A stretch of DNA of 64,000 nucleotides, taken from positions 31,770,796-31,834,795 of the forward strand of contig NC_080690.1 in assembly GCF_030445035.2 (NCBI RefSeq), given 5' to 3'. Source of the stretch: Dasypus novemcinctus. Lineage: Eukaryota > Chordata > Mammalia > Cingulata > Dasypodidae. Under the pieces are notes generated by a model, which saw nothing but the letters and a program-made list of their open reading frames with translations, did no database searches and had not been told where the DNA came from. Of the stretch, positions 12,931 through 22,320 are shown piece by piece. Numbering within the stretch: the first letter of the stretch is position 1; every line of letters starts with the position of its first letter. The position numbers were made by a program, and so were the translations under genes.

Positions 12931-13920
12931 GTCAAAACAGCTTGGATGTAATAATTCAACAGACTTTTATAGCACCCCATGTTCCAGGTCTTGGGGTTTC
13001 TACTAGGGGATGTAGAGAAAAGACATGTTCACAATTCATATTTAAGGTGCCCCCATAAATGGGGAAAAAGTCAGCACCTATGAATGGGAGAAAATACATA
13101 CATTCACTTGCTCATCCCCTCGGTCTTCAAAGAAAACTTTCCATGGATCCTTTGTCTCTTGCCTCTTGCCTACTGCCCTTCTCTTTATTCTCTGTGGCCA
13201 GAGTGATTAGGTTACAAAGCTGAGCTAATCCTGTTAGGGCTGGGCTGACTTTACTCACACGCGTGTGTCCCACAGCTCTTAGAAAGTCAGAAGGAATTAT
13301 TGGGCATTGAATTCACCTTGCCAGAATGATGACAAACAGGGAGGGTGGAAAAGGGAGCGTGGATGCCCAGCCAACCTGTTCTTTAACCTTTCCCTCTGGA
13401 AGCAATTCTCCCTTCCATGGGTGTCTGTGTGGGCCAGAGGCATGGCTAATTCTGCCCTTGAGACACAAAGAGAGCAAAGTTGACGTCAGCTGTTTCTTCC
13501 TGAGCAAACATTCCACTAATTCCACAGCTAGACAGCTTGCAAAATTGCCTTTGTAGGACTGCTGAGGTCTCCTTTCCTGTCAACTTCACTTTGTATTTAT
13601 TCAGCAAAGATGCACCTACCACAGGGTGCACCAGGAGACACGGTATCAGAGTCATGGTTAGCCCACTTCATGGATGATTAGCATTCTCTGACCCAGCCAC
13701 CATTTTCAATCACCTGCAACTGTGGACCTCTGGCTGCAGCAATTACCCCTGTCCTTCAAAACCCTTTCCTCCTCAACAATGTCAGAATATGTTTGTTAAA
13801 GTGCTTTTCCTCACATGGTGCCTTGCTTAGAGCAGCTCCCAAAATACACCTATTCTAAACATGCTGCCCAGAGATTTGAATTCTGTAGATCCATGCACAT
13901 CCCCCATTAAGAATCATTGA
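12931..13920. other. Unassigned DNA with a CRE-like site and a short palindrome
   Basis: No gene is recognised. The opposed open frames at 13,313-13,655 have no motifs. The stretch contains a perfect 12-bp palindrome cacacgcgtgtg at 13,256-13,267 and a TGACGTCA at 13,481. Confidence 0.4.
13481..13488. promoter_or_regulatory. Consensus CRE octamer TGACGTCA
   Basis: This is a perfect palindromic cAMP-response-element core. It contains a CpG in otherwise CpG-poor DNA, which is mildly suggestive of maintenance. No promoter or transcript start is visible nearby, so function is not supported. Confidence 0.25.
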
Positions 13921-13928
13921 ATGCACAG

Positions 13929-13975
13929 TGGATGTAGCTCAGTAGTTGAGCACCTGCTTCCCATACAGTGAGTTC
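13929..13975 (+). repeat. Truncated tRNA-derived SINE head
   Basis: The phrase GATGTAGCTCAGTAGTTGAG followed by CACCTGCTTCCCATAC matches the 5' half of a tRNA-Ala-like SINE, including an A-box. The B-box half is missing because the next element follows at once. Confidence 0.55.
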
Positions 13976-13984
13976 TAGGCATTG

Positions 13985-14145
13985 TGCTAGACCAGAGCTC
14001 CTCAAGGTGTGATCTGTGAATCTGTGGATCTGCAGATCAACTTAGAACTTGCTTGAAATGCTAATTTTTGGGCTCCATCCCAGATCTACTGTGTTTAAAT
14101 AAGCTCTCCAGGTAATTTGGGGGCACGATAGAGTTTACACAGCAC
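13985..14145 (+). mobile_element. MER5A-like non-autonomous hAT element
   Basis: The order 'tcctcaaggtgtgatctgtg', 'ttagaacttgcttgaaatgc', 'gggctccatcccagatctactg' and 'aataagctctccaggtaatt' follows the MER5A-type hAT consensus. The terminal inverted repeats are eroded. Confidence 0.7.
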
Positions 14146-15039
14146 TGTAGTAATGTCAGTTGGAAGGCTTTCTGGCCCTGGGAACCTAGATATAACTGTT
14201 GAAATTTGTGTTCCATGGTTGGGGAATTTCCTAAGTCTATGTACAATTTTATAAAAGTCCAGCATTGGGCTAACACTGTGGTTCACACTCTGCTTCGCAT
14301 CACCCTGGGTATAATGCTAATCTCTCTCTTTGATTTCCCTGTTAACTTCAGATTGTAAAATTTTGGTAAGACCTCAGAGTTGGTGTCAAGAGGATTGACA
14401 GAGTTGATAATGGGTTCGTATCTGCCCCCTTATTCTTTCTTCTCCCCTCTCTTCCCACATTCTTTAAGCACAAACTCTGCCAGAACCTGTGCTGCCTACT
14501 GAAGACTCAAAGATGGACAAACACCACCATGATTCCGTTCATGTACATTGAGAGGCTGCTTTAATGTTATCATTCCTGATTTAGGATAATCTGGTTATAA
14601 TCAATGACTAAGTAACATTTGCTTCTGATTTGCTTTAAAGTTCTCAGACATTTTTAATTTTGCCACTCATTTCAAATTTATTAAAAGGAAAAACACATTG
14701 TTCTCGTGCAAATGGTTTGTGGCCTTCTAACTTTCAGATACTTAAACATTGTGAATGATCATGTATTTCTTTAGGAGTAGCTGAAATGTAAATCACACAT
14801 TCCATCACAGCTCCATTAATCCTTATGGTCAATATGCTTGCTCGCTTCCTCCTTCTGTGGACATTAATCTTTCATTATTAGTACATTTTTGGTGTTAATG
14901 TCAATGTAAACCTCCTCAACATATTTTTGGGAAAAAAACTAAGGTAAAAATAAATCCCATAAGGCTTATTAATTCGTTATTCATTAGTCAAATAATACCT
15001 CATATCAAATATAGCAACTCATCCTTAAAATGCCAAAAT
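14146..15039. other. Repeat-free AT-rich DNA, candidate conserved noncoding element
   Basis: No repeat or coding signal is visible. The part 14,530-14,940 has mixed complexity, no simple repeats and several TAAT-containing and octamer-like motifs. Confidence 0.35.
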
Positions 15040-15490
15040 AGAAATCATGATTTCATGCCCTTCAGACCTCCCCTCATTGTCTTTCCCAGTAAATGGCACC
15101 ATCATCCTTGAGGCATTAGCATTGACTTCTCATCTTTCTTCACTTCTCACATCCAATCCATCCACAAGTTTATTTGTTGTTATCTCAAAACCAGATTCTG
15201 TACTGCTCACTTTTCTCAACCTCCATTTCTGCCATAGTCCGGGCCATCATATTTATTAGCTGTATGTCTGAAAAAGCCTCCTAGCTGGTCCATTTCACCT
15301 CTTGGCCCTGACCCTTCAGTTAAATCATTGTAGCCAAAGTGATCTTTTTTAAAACTCAAAATACATCACATTACTTCTCTAGTTAAAACCCCCCAATGCT
15401 TTCCTATTCACTCAGAATAAAATCCAAACTCTTTACCCTTATAAAACCATGCATGATATTACTCTTTCTAAGTTCTTCTCACACAGTGCT
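15040..15490 (+). mobile_element. L2 fragment
   Basis: The sequence follows the L2 3' region: a 'cacatccaatccatccacaag' phrase, 'gccaaagtgatcttttttaaaac', 'catcacattacttctct', then 'aataaaatccaaactctttac'. It is diverged but continuous. Confidence 0.8.
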
Positions 15491-15494
15491 CATT

Positions 15495-15670
15495 AGGCCA
15501 ATACAGTGCTAAATAACCAACTGTACCCTTTAATCGTCACAATAATCTTTTAGCAGATGGGCTTTCAGGGAAAATACTAGTGGTGGGGATTTAATAAGGG
15601 TAAATAACTTGTCCAAGTGCTCATAGCTAGTAAGTTCTGGAACTATTAACAAGATCCAAACCCAGTTTTT
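15495..15670 (-). repeat. MIR fragment
   Basis: A reverse MIR: 'taaataacttgtccaagtgctcatagctagtaag' is split here into recognisable parts, ending with the 'caaacccag' tRNA-related phrase. Confidence 0.65.
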
Positions 15671-15699
15671 AACAACAAATAACACTTACGTAGCCCCCG

Positions 15700-15864
15700 T
15701 AGCACCTACTGCTTAACCAGACAATGGGTTAAGTCCCTTATACATATTACTCATTTTGATTGATATCATCTCTGTAAAGTAAGTATTATTGTCCCCCTCA
15801 TTTTATAGACCAGGAAACTGAGATTCAAAGACATTAAATAACTAGGTTATGGTCAAACAACCAG
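15700..15864 (-). repeat. MIR fragment, left part, interrupted by LTR
   Basis: A reverse MIR with 'ttatagaccaggaaactgag', 'ttaaataactaggttatggtc' and 'aaacaaccag'. Its expected continuation ('gggatttgaaccc') resumes at 16,285, beyond an inserted LTR. Confidence 0.75.
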
Positions 15865-16280
15865 TGTCTTAGTTTGTCAGGCTGCTATGACAAATATCAC
15901 ACAATGGGTTGGCTTAATCAATAGAAACTTATTGGCTCAATTTAAGAGGCTGGAAGGCTTGCTTCCTCCAAGGTAGGTAGTTTTCTCACTGGCTGGCAAC
16001 CCTTGGGCTCCTTAGCTTTCCCATCACATGGCAATATCCTCTATCTCCCCTTCCAGGTTCCCACTGACTTCCAGCTTACAGCTCTTCCCTGTGGCTTTCT
16101 CAATGTCTGAATTTCTTCTGCTTACAAAGGGCTCAAGTAATTCAGGTTAAGACCCAACTTCATTCAGCTGAACCACACCCTAAGTCAAAATAACTCATCT
16201 ACCATGGGTTCACACCCACCAGAATGTGCACCAAGACCAACAATTTGTCTAACTTGGAGTACAGAGTTCAATCCACCATA
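15865..16280 (+). mobile_element. MLT1-like LTR inserted in a MIR
   Basis: It begins TGTCTTAGTTTGTCAGG and ends near AATCCACCATA, with the internal GGGTTGGCTTAA and GGGTTCACACCCACC phrases shared with the LTRs at 1,719 and 57,816. It splits a MIR, which shows that it is younger than that MIR. The target duplication is too eroded to be certain. Confidence 0.75.
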
Positions 16281-16330
16281 GCCAAGAAATGGGAAAGGTG
16301 GGATTTGAACCCAGAAGATCTGGCTCCTGA
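16281..16330 (-). repeat. MIR fragment, right part
   Basis: The phrase 'gggatttgaacccagaagatctgg' (here in two parts) is the tRNA-related end of the MIR begun at 15,700. Confidence 0.7.
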
Positions 16331-16470
16331 TTCTGCCATTCTCTTATTATCACTTAACCCCTTTACACTTCAGCTTCCTTATCTTTAAAGTACAGTAAAG
16401 ATACCACACTGCAACGTTGTTTAAGGATTAAATGGGACAAGGTATACTTAAGAATCAAAAAACAAGATAA
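16331..16470 (+). repeat. MIR fragment
   Basis: Plus-strand MIR order: 'attatcacttaacccc', 'cagcttccttatcttt', then 'ttgtttaaggattaaatg'. Confidence 0.6.
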
Positions 16471-17139
16471 GTGCCATTTAATCAGTACAATGGAGATGGT
16501 CTGTCCCAGGGCTTAAGATAAATAAGGAAGATAAACCTCATACTCTACAGATTAAGACAGAACAAAGGGAATAAAATAACATCATCAAGCTGATAAATAT
16601 GGATTCATGGAAACACATTTTTCATAAGAAAGGCCCAGAGGATAGAGGTGATCAAACTGAAGATATAGGTGGCCTAAAGTTTAATTCCCAAACTAAATAT
16701 ATGCAAGTCCAAAGCAATTCAGTTGGCATGGGATCATATTTCCACAATGTTTAAATACCCAGCCTTCTCAATGAAGACCTAGCAGCCAGCAGCAGTAGCA
16801 CGATCCCTGAAGGGGAGGCACTTGGCATCTCACTCTGACATGGTGTGAAGTCCATGTCCTGCTGTCTTTGACAGTTTTATTTGGAAATGATTCACAGGAT
16901 GGCTTTTGTGGCTCCCAGTTGAGCCAAGGGATACACAAATGGCAATTAGACTTGCAAGAAAAAATTTTCTAAGTTGGCAACTACCGTGACCAGTTGTGGA
17001 CCGCCTGTCCCTTGCTGCACTCCATGGGCCCACAGAGAGGAAAAGACAAAAACTACCTTAGCAATCTCTTTCAGTATATCTCCCAAAAGACACTGTAGCA
17101 TTGTGAGTAGAAAAAAGAAATGAATCATTCAAATCAATG
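16471..17139. other. Unassigned DNA
   Basis: No gene or clear repeat is seen. A minus-strand open frame at 16,830-17,033 lacks motifs. Confidence 0.4.
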
Positions 17140-17365
17140 TCTCTACAATCGCCAAAGAGATTTCTTTCTTGGTCACTTCCTGCCACTCTTCTGCCTTGTT
17201 CATTCTATTCAGACCTACCAACCTTCTGTTCCTCCCACTCCCCCAGCTCCTTTACAGCTCAGGGACTTTCTTCTGCCTGGAACACTATTCTTCAGCTCAT
17301 TTTATAGCTGTCTCCATTTTATCCTTCAGCCTCAGCATGGCTTTCTCTGACCATTCCATCTAAAG
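17140..17365 (+). mobile_element. L2 fragment, left part
   Basis: It matches the L2 3' region through phrases equivalent to 'ttcttctgcctggaacac' and 'tggctttctctgaccat'. It is interrupted by a hAT element and continues at 17,558. Confidence 0.8.
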
Positions 17366-17557
17366 CAGGGGTTCTAAACCTTTTTTGTTCCATGGTCCCC
17401 TTTGCCAACAGGTGAAAAACATGGACCCCTTACTAAGTCCACACTATACTGTGTATTATTTAATAAGTGTGTCACCCCCAAACCAACACATCCCCAAAAG
17501 AATAACATTTTTTTGAATTTCAATTCAAGCTCTCTGACCCCTTGTTAAGAACACTTG
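17366..17557 (+). mobile_element. Non-autonomous hAT (MER-type) element with 8-bp target duplication
   Basis: A 192-bp element with imperfect inverted ends (CAGGGGTTCT at the left, AAGAACACTTG at the right). It is flanked by atctaaag and atctaaaa, a 7-of-8 match to the 8-bp duplication hAT transposons make. The interior reads like the 'catggacccctt' class of MER repeats. Confidence 0.85.
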
Positions 17558-17800
17558 ATCTAAAATATCTTAGGATATTCTTATCTCTGCACCTTTTTGT
17601 TTCCTTAAAGTACTGAGTAGAACGGTATATATTCAGTCTCTCTTGATTTCTCCTTATCTGTGTCTGTGTCTCTGCGTGTGTAATAGAAGCTTCATTGGAG
17701 AAAGTACTATGATTTTACATTTGTATTCCAAGCATCTGGCATAGTTCCTGGCACATAGTAGTTGCTAAAGAAATAAATACTCTTGTTTAATGAAAGAAAA
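17558..17800 (+). mobile_element. L2 3' end, right part
   Basis: It continues the L2 begun at 17,140 and reaches the typical end 'gcatagttcctggcacatagtagttgc', given here as two adjoining phrases, with 'aaataaatac' and a 'gaaagaa' tail. Confidence 0.8.
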
Positions 17801-18934
17801 AGAAACTAAAACAAGAACTGAATAAATTTAAAAAGAAAAGCAGTAATTGGATGAGTGCAAATAACACCTTCTGAGACAATCCCTGGAAGTTTGGGGATTT
17901 GTGCCACTAGAATGTAATTCAGAAACATGGCTCCAGTGCAAAGCTGATGAGATCCTTCCTTTTCTCTTGCCATCAAGCATTCCAGAACTTTTTGACCCAT
18001 GTTACATTACACAAGACTTGTGAGTTTGTAATGAAGCTTTCAGTTTTCTTTTGGAGCTTGTGGGAGGTCTTACTGAGGCAGGCTCTGTAGGCTTCTTCCT
18101 TCTCAGGAGAGAAAGAATTGATCAAAAAGAGCATGTTTCGTGAAATGTCTGGAACAGTGAAGAGAATGAGAGCAAAGCTTGGTTCTGTTATTTACGAGTC
18201 CCTGCTGGGAAATCAGTATTTGGGAAGGAAACTCATAAAAGCTGCCTCTCATTGCCAAAAGCTCAAAGGTCAGAATCGAGTAAATGCTAATATTGCACAG
18301 AAAATTGCCTCTGAAAGGTTCCTCTCTCCTTAAATCAATCTCCAACATGCAAGTGTAATGGTGTTTTATTTTTCCTTCTTAACTCCTGAGGTTTGTAGAT
18401 GTCTCACTTCCACACCTACGATGGTGGGAATTTTGAGCTTGGGCTGGCATTATGGATGTCACAATATAAAAGGCAAATGACCAAAAAGGACACCAGAGGA
18501 AAGACATAGAAAAGGAAAGAGAAGGGGAGTGTAAAACCATGGGACACTATGATGACTGAAGGAGTCAGAGATATTTATCTTATAAAATAAAGCATGTTAT
18601 GATCATTGGGGTTTGGAAGGGAAGACCTAGGGCCAGCGAATGTGATGCTAAATTGGACAAGACTTTGGCTCAATCTGTAAAACTTTTTAAATTCTAGAAA
18701 GATCTTGCTTTAAGATGCAGTCTCTTAGAAGCAGCTGAAATGTTTGTGTAAAAAGAGGCTACTACCTGGACTGTTTCATAAGTGGAGTCTTGTAAGTGAG
18801 TTGAACTCAGCAGACTCGAGCACTTCACCTCAAAGAGTGAATGATTTCATAAAACTTACCCGAGGTCCAGCTTGTCTCTCTTGAAACAAGGACTGCTCAA
18901 ATTTATAGACCTTATTATTCTTAGAATCTCAAAG
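17801..18934. other. Unassigned DNA, includes a candidate conserved block
   Basis: No gene is recognised. The region 18,100-18,350 is open on both strands over about 220 bp and free of repeats. The opposed frames of equal length suggest low stop density rather than coding. Confidence 0.35.
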
Positions 18935-19048
18935 TTATCTGAACTGGTGAGAGAAATTCAAGGGATGGTCATTTCTGTTCTTCTCATGTTGGTTCCCTTG
19001 CCCCAGAGTTCGCCATTCAGCATAAAGATGAAGTAGCTGCTCTGCCAT
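18935..19048 (-). pseudogene. Possible retroviral gag start, truncated
   Basis: On the minus strand, downstream of the LTR and leader at 19,049-19,960, an ATG at 19,048 opens a 37-codon frame beginning MAEQLLHLYAEW. It ends at a stop at 18,937. Its position about 275 bp after the LTR is where gag is expected. No Gag family motif is visible in so short a piece, and the rest of the provirus is absent. It could be chance. Confidence 0.35.
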
Positions 19049-19323
19049 ATTTCTCTTTGTCTCCCTGCGGCGGCTTGCTCGGTCGGTAGAGGTTGGGATC
19101 TGGCTGCGGACGAGGGGTCGGTCCAGCTTAGGACGAGGGGTTGGTCCCACTTGGGACGAGGGGTCGGTCCCACTTGGGACAAGCAGTCAGTCCGGCAGCA
19201 GACGAGGGGTCGGTCTCACAGGGGTTGCGCGGTTCGGCTGACGGGGTCGCCCGGCAAAGCCGGCGACGAAGGGGTCGCCCGGAGAAGCAGGCGACGAACT
19301 GGGGACAAGGGAGGCCAGGCCCT
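19049..19323 (-). other. Retroviral leader with minisatellite
   Basis: This GC- and CpG-rich sequence lies between the LTR and the putative gag start. It holds five tandem units of about 23 bp and two copies of a GGGTCGCCCGG-containing motif. I could not identify a primer-binding site. Confidence 0.5.
19108..19222. repeat. 23-bp minisatellite, five units
   Basis: Units start at 19,108, 19,131, 19,154, 19,177 and 19,201, each carrying GGACGAGGGGTCGGTCC or a variant. Units 2 and 3 are nearly identical, unit 4 is the most diverged, and the unit lengths are 23, 23, 23, 24 and about 22 bp. Confidence 0.9.
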
Positions 19324-19960
19324 TGTCGGGGACTCTCAGGACTGGAGGGTGCACGGCAGAAGAACTACCGCGGAGACAAGGTAAACACGCAAGTCCACTT
19401 TATTGAGGGAGAGGCAACAGTTTTATAGGGGCTGGGGAAGGCTGATTGGTCGAAGCCACGCCCTATTCTGATTGGTTGCCGGCGAAAGGTCAGTGGGCGG
19501 TACTGGATGGGGGGAGGGGTGGTGGTTAGGGATTGGCTGTCGCTGTTGCTGGGGGAAGTGGCAGGGTTTAGGGATTGGTGGCTGCTCTTGCTGGGGTAGA
19601 GGGCAGACTTGAGTTTCCCGCCCACGCCTGGCTGTTGCTGCTGTCGGGGGAGGGGAAAAGGGCAGACTGGAATTTTCCGCCCTGCGCCTGCGCAGGGAGA
19701 AAGAAGAAGAAGGGTGCCGCCCTACAGGCATCGTGTGGCGCCATCCGAGAGGAGGGGTGGCCGCGGAAGCATGGCTGCCGAGAAGGGGAGACCCGAGGGC
19801 ACTCTGCGCCCATGCCGAGCTCCCTTCAGGGGTGGCGGTGAGTCCGACCAGCCACCCTATTATGGGGGCAGCGGCTTGGCCTGCCGCGGCTGCTCCCCCG
19901 CCAGGCCAGCAAACCACACTTCAGCCCGAGGGGTGACCGCATCTCCCCTTCAAGGCAACA
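19324..19960 (-). mobile_element. CpG-rich endogenous retrovirus LTR (5' LTR of a truncated provirus)
   Basis: On the minus strand this 637-bp unit starts TGTTGCCTTGAAGG and ends CCCCGACA. It contains four CCAAT boxes, a TATAAAA box, then AATAAA about 20 bp downstream, so U3, R and U5 are laid out as in a retroviral LTR. High CpG and GC content sets it apart from its AT-rich surroundings and suggests recent arrival or protection from methylation. Leader sequence follows, but the provirus is lost beyond about 18,935. ERV class is not assigned. Confidence 0.75.
19399..19427 (-). promoter_or_regulatory. LTR TATA box and polyadenylation signal
   Basis: The TATAAAA is at 19,421-19,427 and the AATAAA at 19,399-19,404, both on the minus strand. 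CCAAT boxes lie upstream at 19,445, 19,471, 19,532 and 19,574. An NRF1-like TGCGCCTGCGCA sits at 19,683-19,694. Confidence 0.7.
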
Positions 19961-19984
19961 ATCTCTAGTCATCCTTTTAGGCTT

Positions 19985-20350
19985 GAAGTAGATTCAAGTT
20001 TCTATTCACGGACTCCTCATCATCTGCAGGGTAAAGTCCTAGCTTGGCATGCAAAGCCTTCTGTCATTTGGCATCTGCATCCATCTTTGGGTTCATCTGC
20101 TTTTCACTCTCTCCTCTCCATATATCCCTATCACTGCCAAGATGTCACCTACCCCCCCACCCCGAGCTTCTGGAACAATCTCAAAGAAGTCACTCTTCTG
20201 AGATTCTTGCACAGTATAGAGCTTTGCATAATCAACATGTTTCCATATTTGTACTTATCACATCATACTCTGAATGTCTCAGTCCACTGTGAGTTCCTTG
20301 GGAGCAGGGCTTGCATTATTTACATCAGAATATCCATCACCTAATAAAGA
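19985..20350 (+). mobile_element. L2 fragment
   Basis: L2 3'-region phrases occur in order: 'ggtaaagtcctagcttggcatgc', 'cttctggaacaatctc', 'gagttccttgggagcagggc', then 'catcacctaataaagag'. Confidence 0.7.
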
Positions 20351-21739
20351 GTCATGAGAGTATACCCTCAATAAAAACTTTAAGTGAATCAAGTATAACC
20401 ACATACTATGAAATTGAATATAAAGCTTTTCAAGCAAGACACAATATTCTTTCTATAGATTCTAATAAAATATACAGAGTAGATATTTTTAAGTACTGTT
20501 TGTAATTGAGCAAGTGGATTTATGACTCCTGGCATTAATATTTCATTCTTTTCAAATTATATTAATGCATTTAACAAGAACATATTGTTGGTTTGACAAT
20601 GTCAATATTTTCAGTCTCGTGTTTTGTCTTCCAGCTTTCCTTCTCTCTGCTCCATGAATTTTGTTCTTTTATCTTTCAACTCCAACCCATTGCCTCTCTC
20701 TGAGAATTAACTTGCTATTCACCACCCTTTGAGGTCTTCCTCACCCTTCTAAAATATTTGTGAAGTACAAAGGATTCCAGAAATAATGTTTTATGATGGA
20801 AACTCAGAAATTAAGGAAACATGCTCTTTTTATTTAATGGCCTTGTCTTCTAGCAGAAAAGACAAAAAGGTGAATCAATAACTGATATAGAGAATAACAA
20901 GTTTGGGGAGAAGGGTAACAATGGATCGTTACAATGGAAAAGTGATGGGGCCCCTACCCTGAACTCAGAGTGACCTGAAATGCTTTCCATTGGAGATGAT
21001 TCTCAGCTCAGCTTTAATATCCCACCATAAATTGACTTATCCCAACCCTGCAAGTGGTATCATTATATTCTATAAATGGAAGATTGAGGAAAAGTCTACT
21101 TCTAGGCCCCATATGAACACCCTGAAAATATTGGTTATGGAAGTCATAAGTAGTTTCTATTCCTGTAGGAGCCTATAATAGTTGTGTCCTTTCAATCTAG
21201 TCATCTTCACAATTGGTACTGATTGCTGAAGGGCCATATTGGTATTCTGGTAATCCACATCAGCTGTTAGGAATGGCTGGAGGGAGAGTGAGGATAGAAA
21301 TGACCACATAATGATCCATAGCTTAAAAATGAAGAAAGATTTAAAATATCCAATATTGAAAAACTGCCTGACAAAATAGCAAAGTATCAATCCACAAGAT
21401 GAAATAATAGAAATATAATAAAATAATAGCATGAATCTCTATCTATGTATTTGAAAATATGTCCATGACATATTTTTTAGTAAAAGGCAGTTTGTAGAAC
21501 AGAATATACACTACCGTTTTACTTGGTGTGCATAAAGAACACAGAGAGGTATCCAAGCAGGCTATTAACGAAAATACATCATTATTTGCATGCTTGGTTG
21601 GGAGTGTTTCTTGCCTTTATCTTTCTTTTTTGTGAAGTTCTGGGTTTATTTGATTTTTTTTTCACGTAATGTGTCATTAGGGGAGAGCAGACCTCCAGAA
21701 TCTGTTAAATCCAACCTCTTTCATTACTAATGGAGAGAC
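20351..21739. other. Unassigned AT-rich DNA
   Basis: No gene, RNA or clear repeat is seen. Short open frames such as 21,157-21,432 on the minus strand are AT-rich and lack motifs. Confidence 0.4.
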
Positions 21740-21900
21740 AATGGACACATTGATGATCCTCTTTGTGCTTTAATTCCTCATCTGTGAAATGGGAAGAGCA
21801 ACAGGATCTAACACAGTGAGATCCACTGCTGACTGAGAAATAGATCCCAAATGCTCAGAATAGTGCCTGGCACGCAGAAAGAATTTAAGAAATTTTAATA
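21740..21900 (+). repeat. MIR fragment
   Basis: Plus-strand MIR order: 'taattcctcatctgtgaaatggg', then 'agtgcctggcacgcag', here as two separated phrases. Confidence 0.7.
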
Positions 21901-21959
21901 ATTATTTTAATGACTATGTTACAAAAAGTATAAAGATATCATTTAAATTACATGGCCTA

Positions 21960-22320
21960 CTTCCTTATCTTCTTTAAGTCTTAGGTCCAATTTTATTTCA
22001 TAGCCTTTCCTAGCCACCCTAAAATTGCAAACAACCCACCACCCTGACCTCCAGCCAAAGTATGCTCCCACTTTCTTTTAATCGCATTATTTTCTTTAAC
22101 TAGTTTTTCTTCTTCACACTCACCACCATTTAAAACACTCTAAAATGTATCTATTTATTCTGTTCACTGTTGGTGTCTGACCCATATAATATTAGCTTCA
22201 AGAAGAGAGGAATTTTTGTCTGCTTTGTTCACTGCTGTATTTCTACCACATGGAACAGTGCTGGCCCATAGTAGACACTCAATAAATATTGTCTGCTGAA
22301 TAAGTGAATGCTAATAAAGG
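21960..22320 (+). mobile_element. L2 3' end
   Basis: This is one of the clearest L2 copies. It has the 'gaatttttgtctgctttgttc' phrase, a 'cactgctgtatttctaccaca' phrase, then 'agtagacactcaataaatatt' and a 'gctgaataagtgaatg' tail. Confidence 0.85.

Noticed and set aside
19423-19968. Frames of 119-164 aa over the CpG-rich LTR
   Set aside because: Low stop density in GC-rich DNA. LTR landmarks explain the sequence and no protein motif is present.
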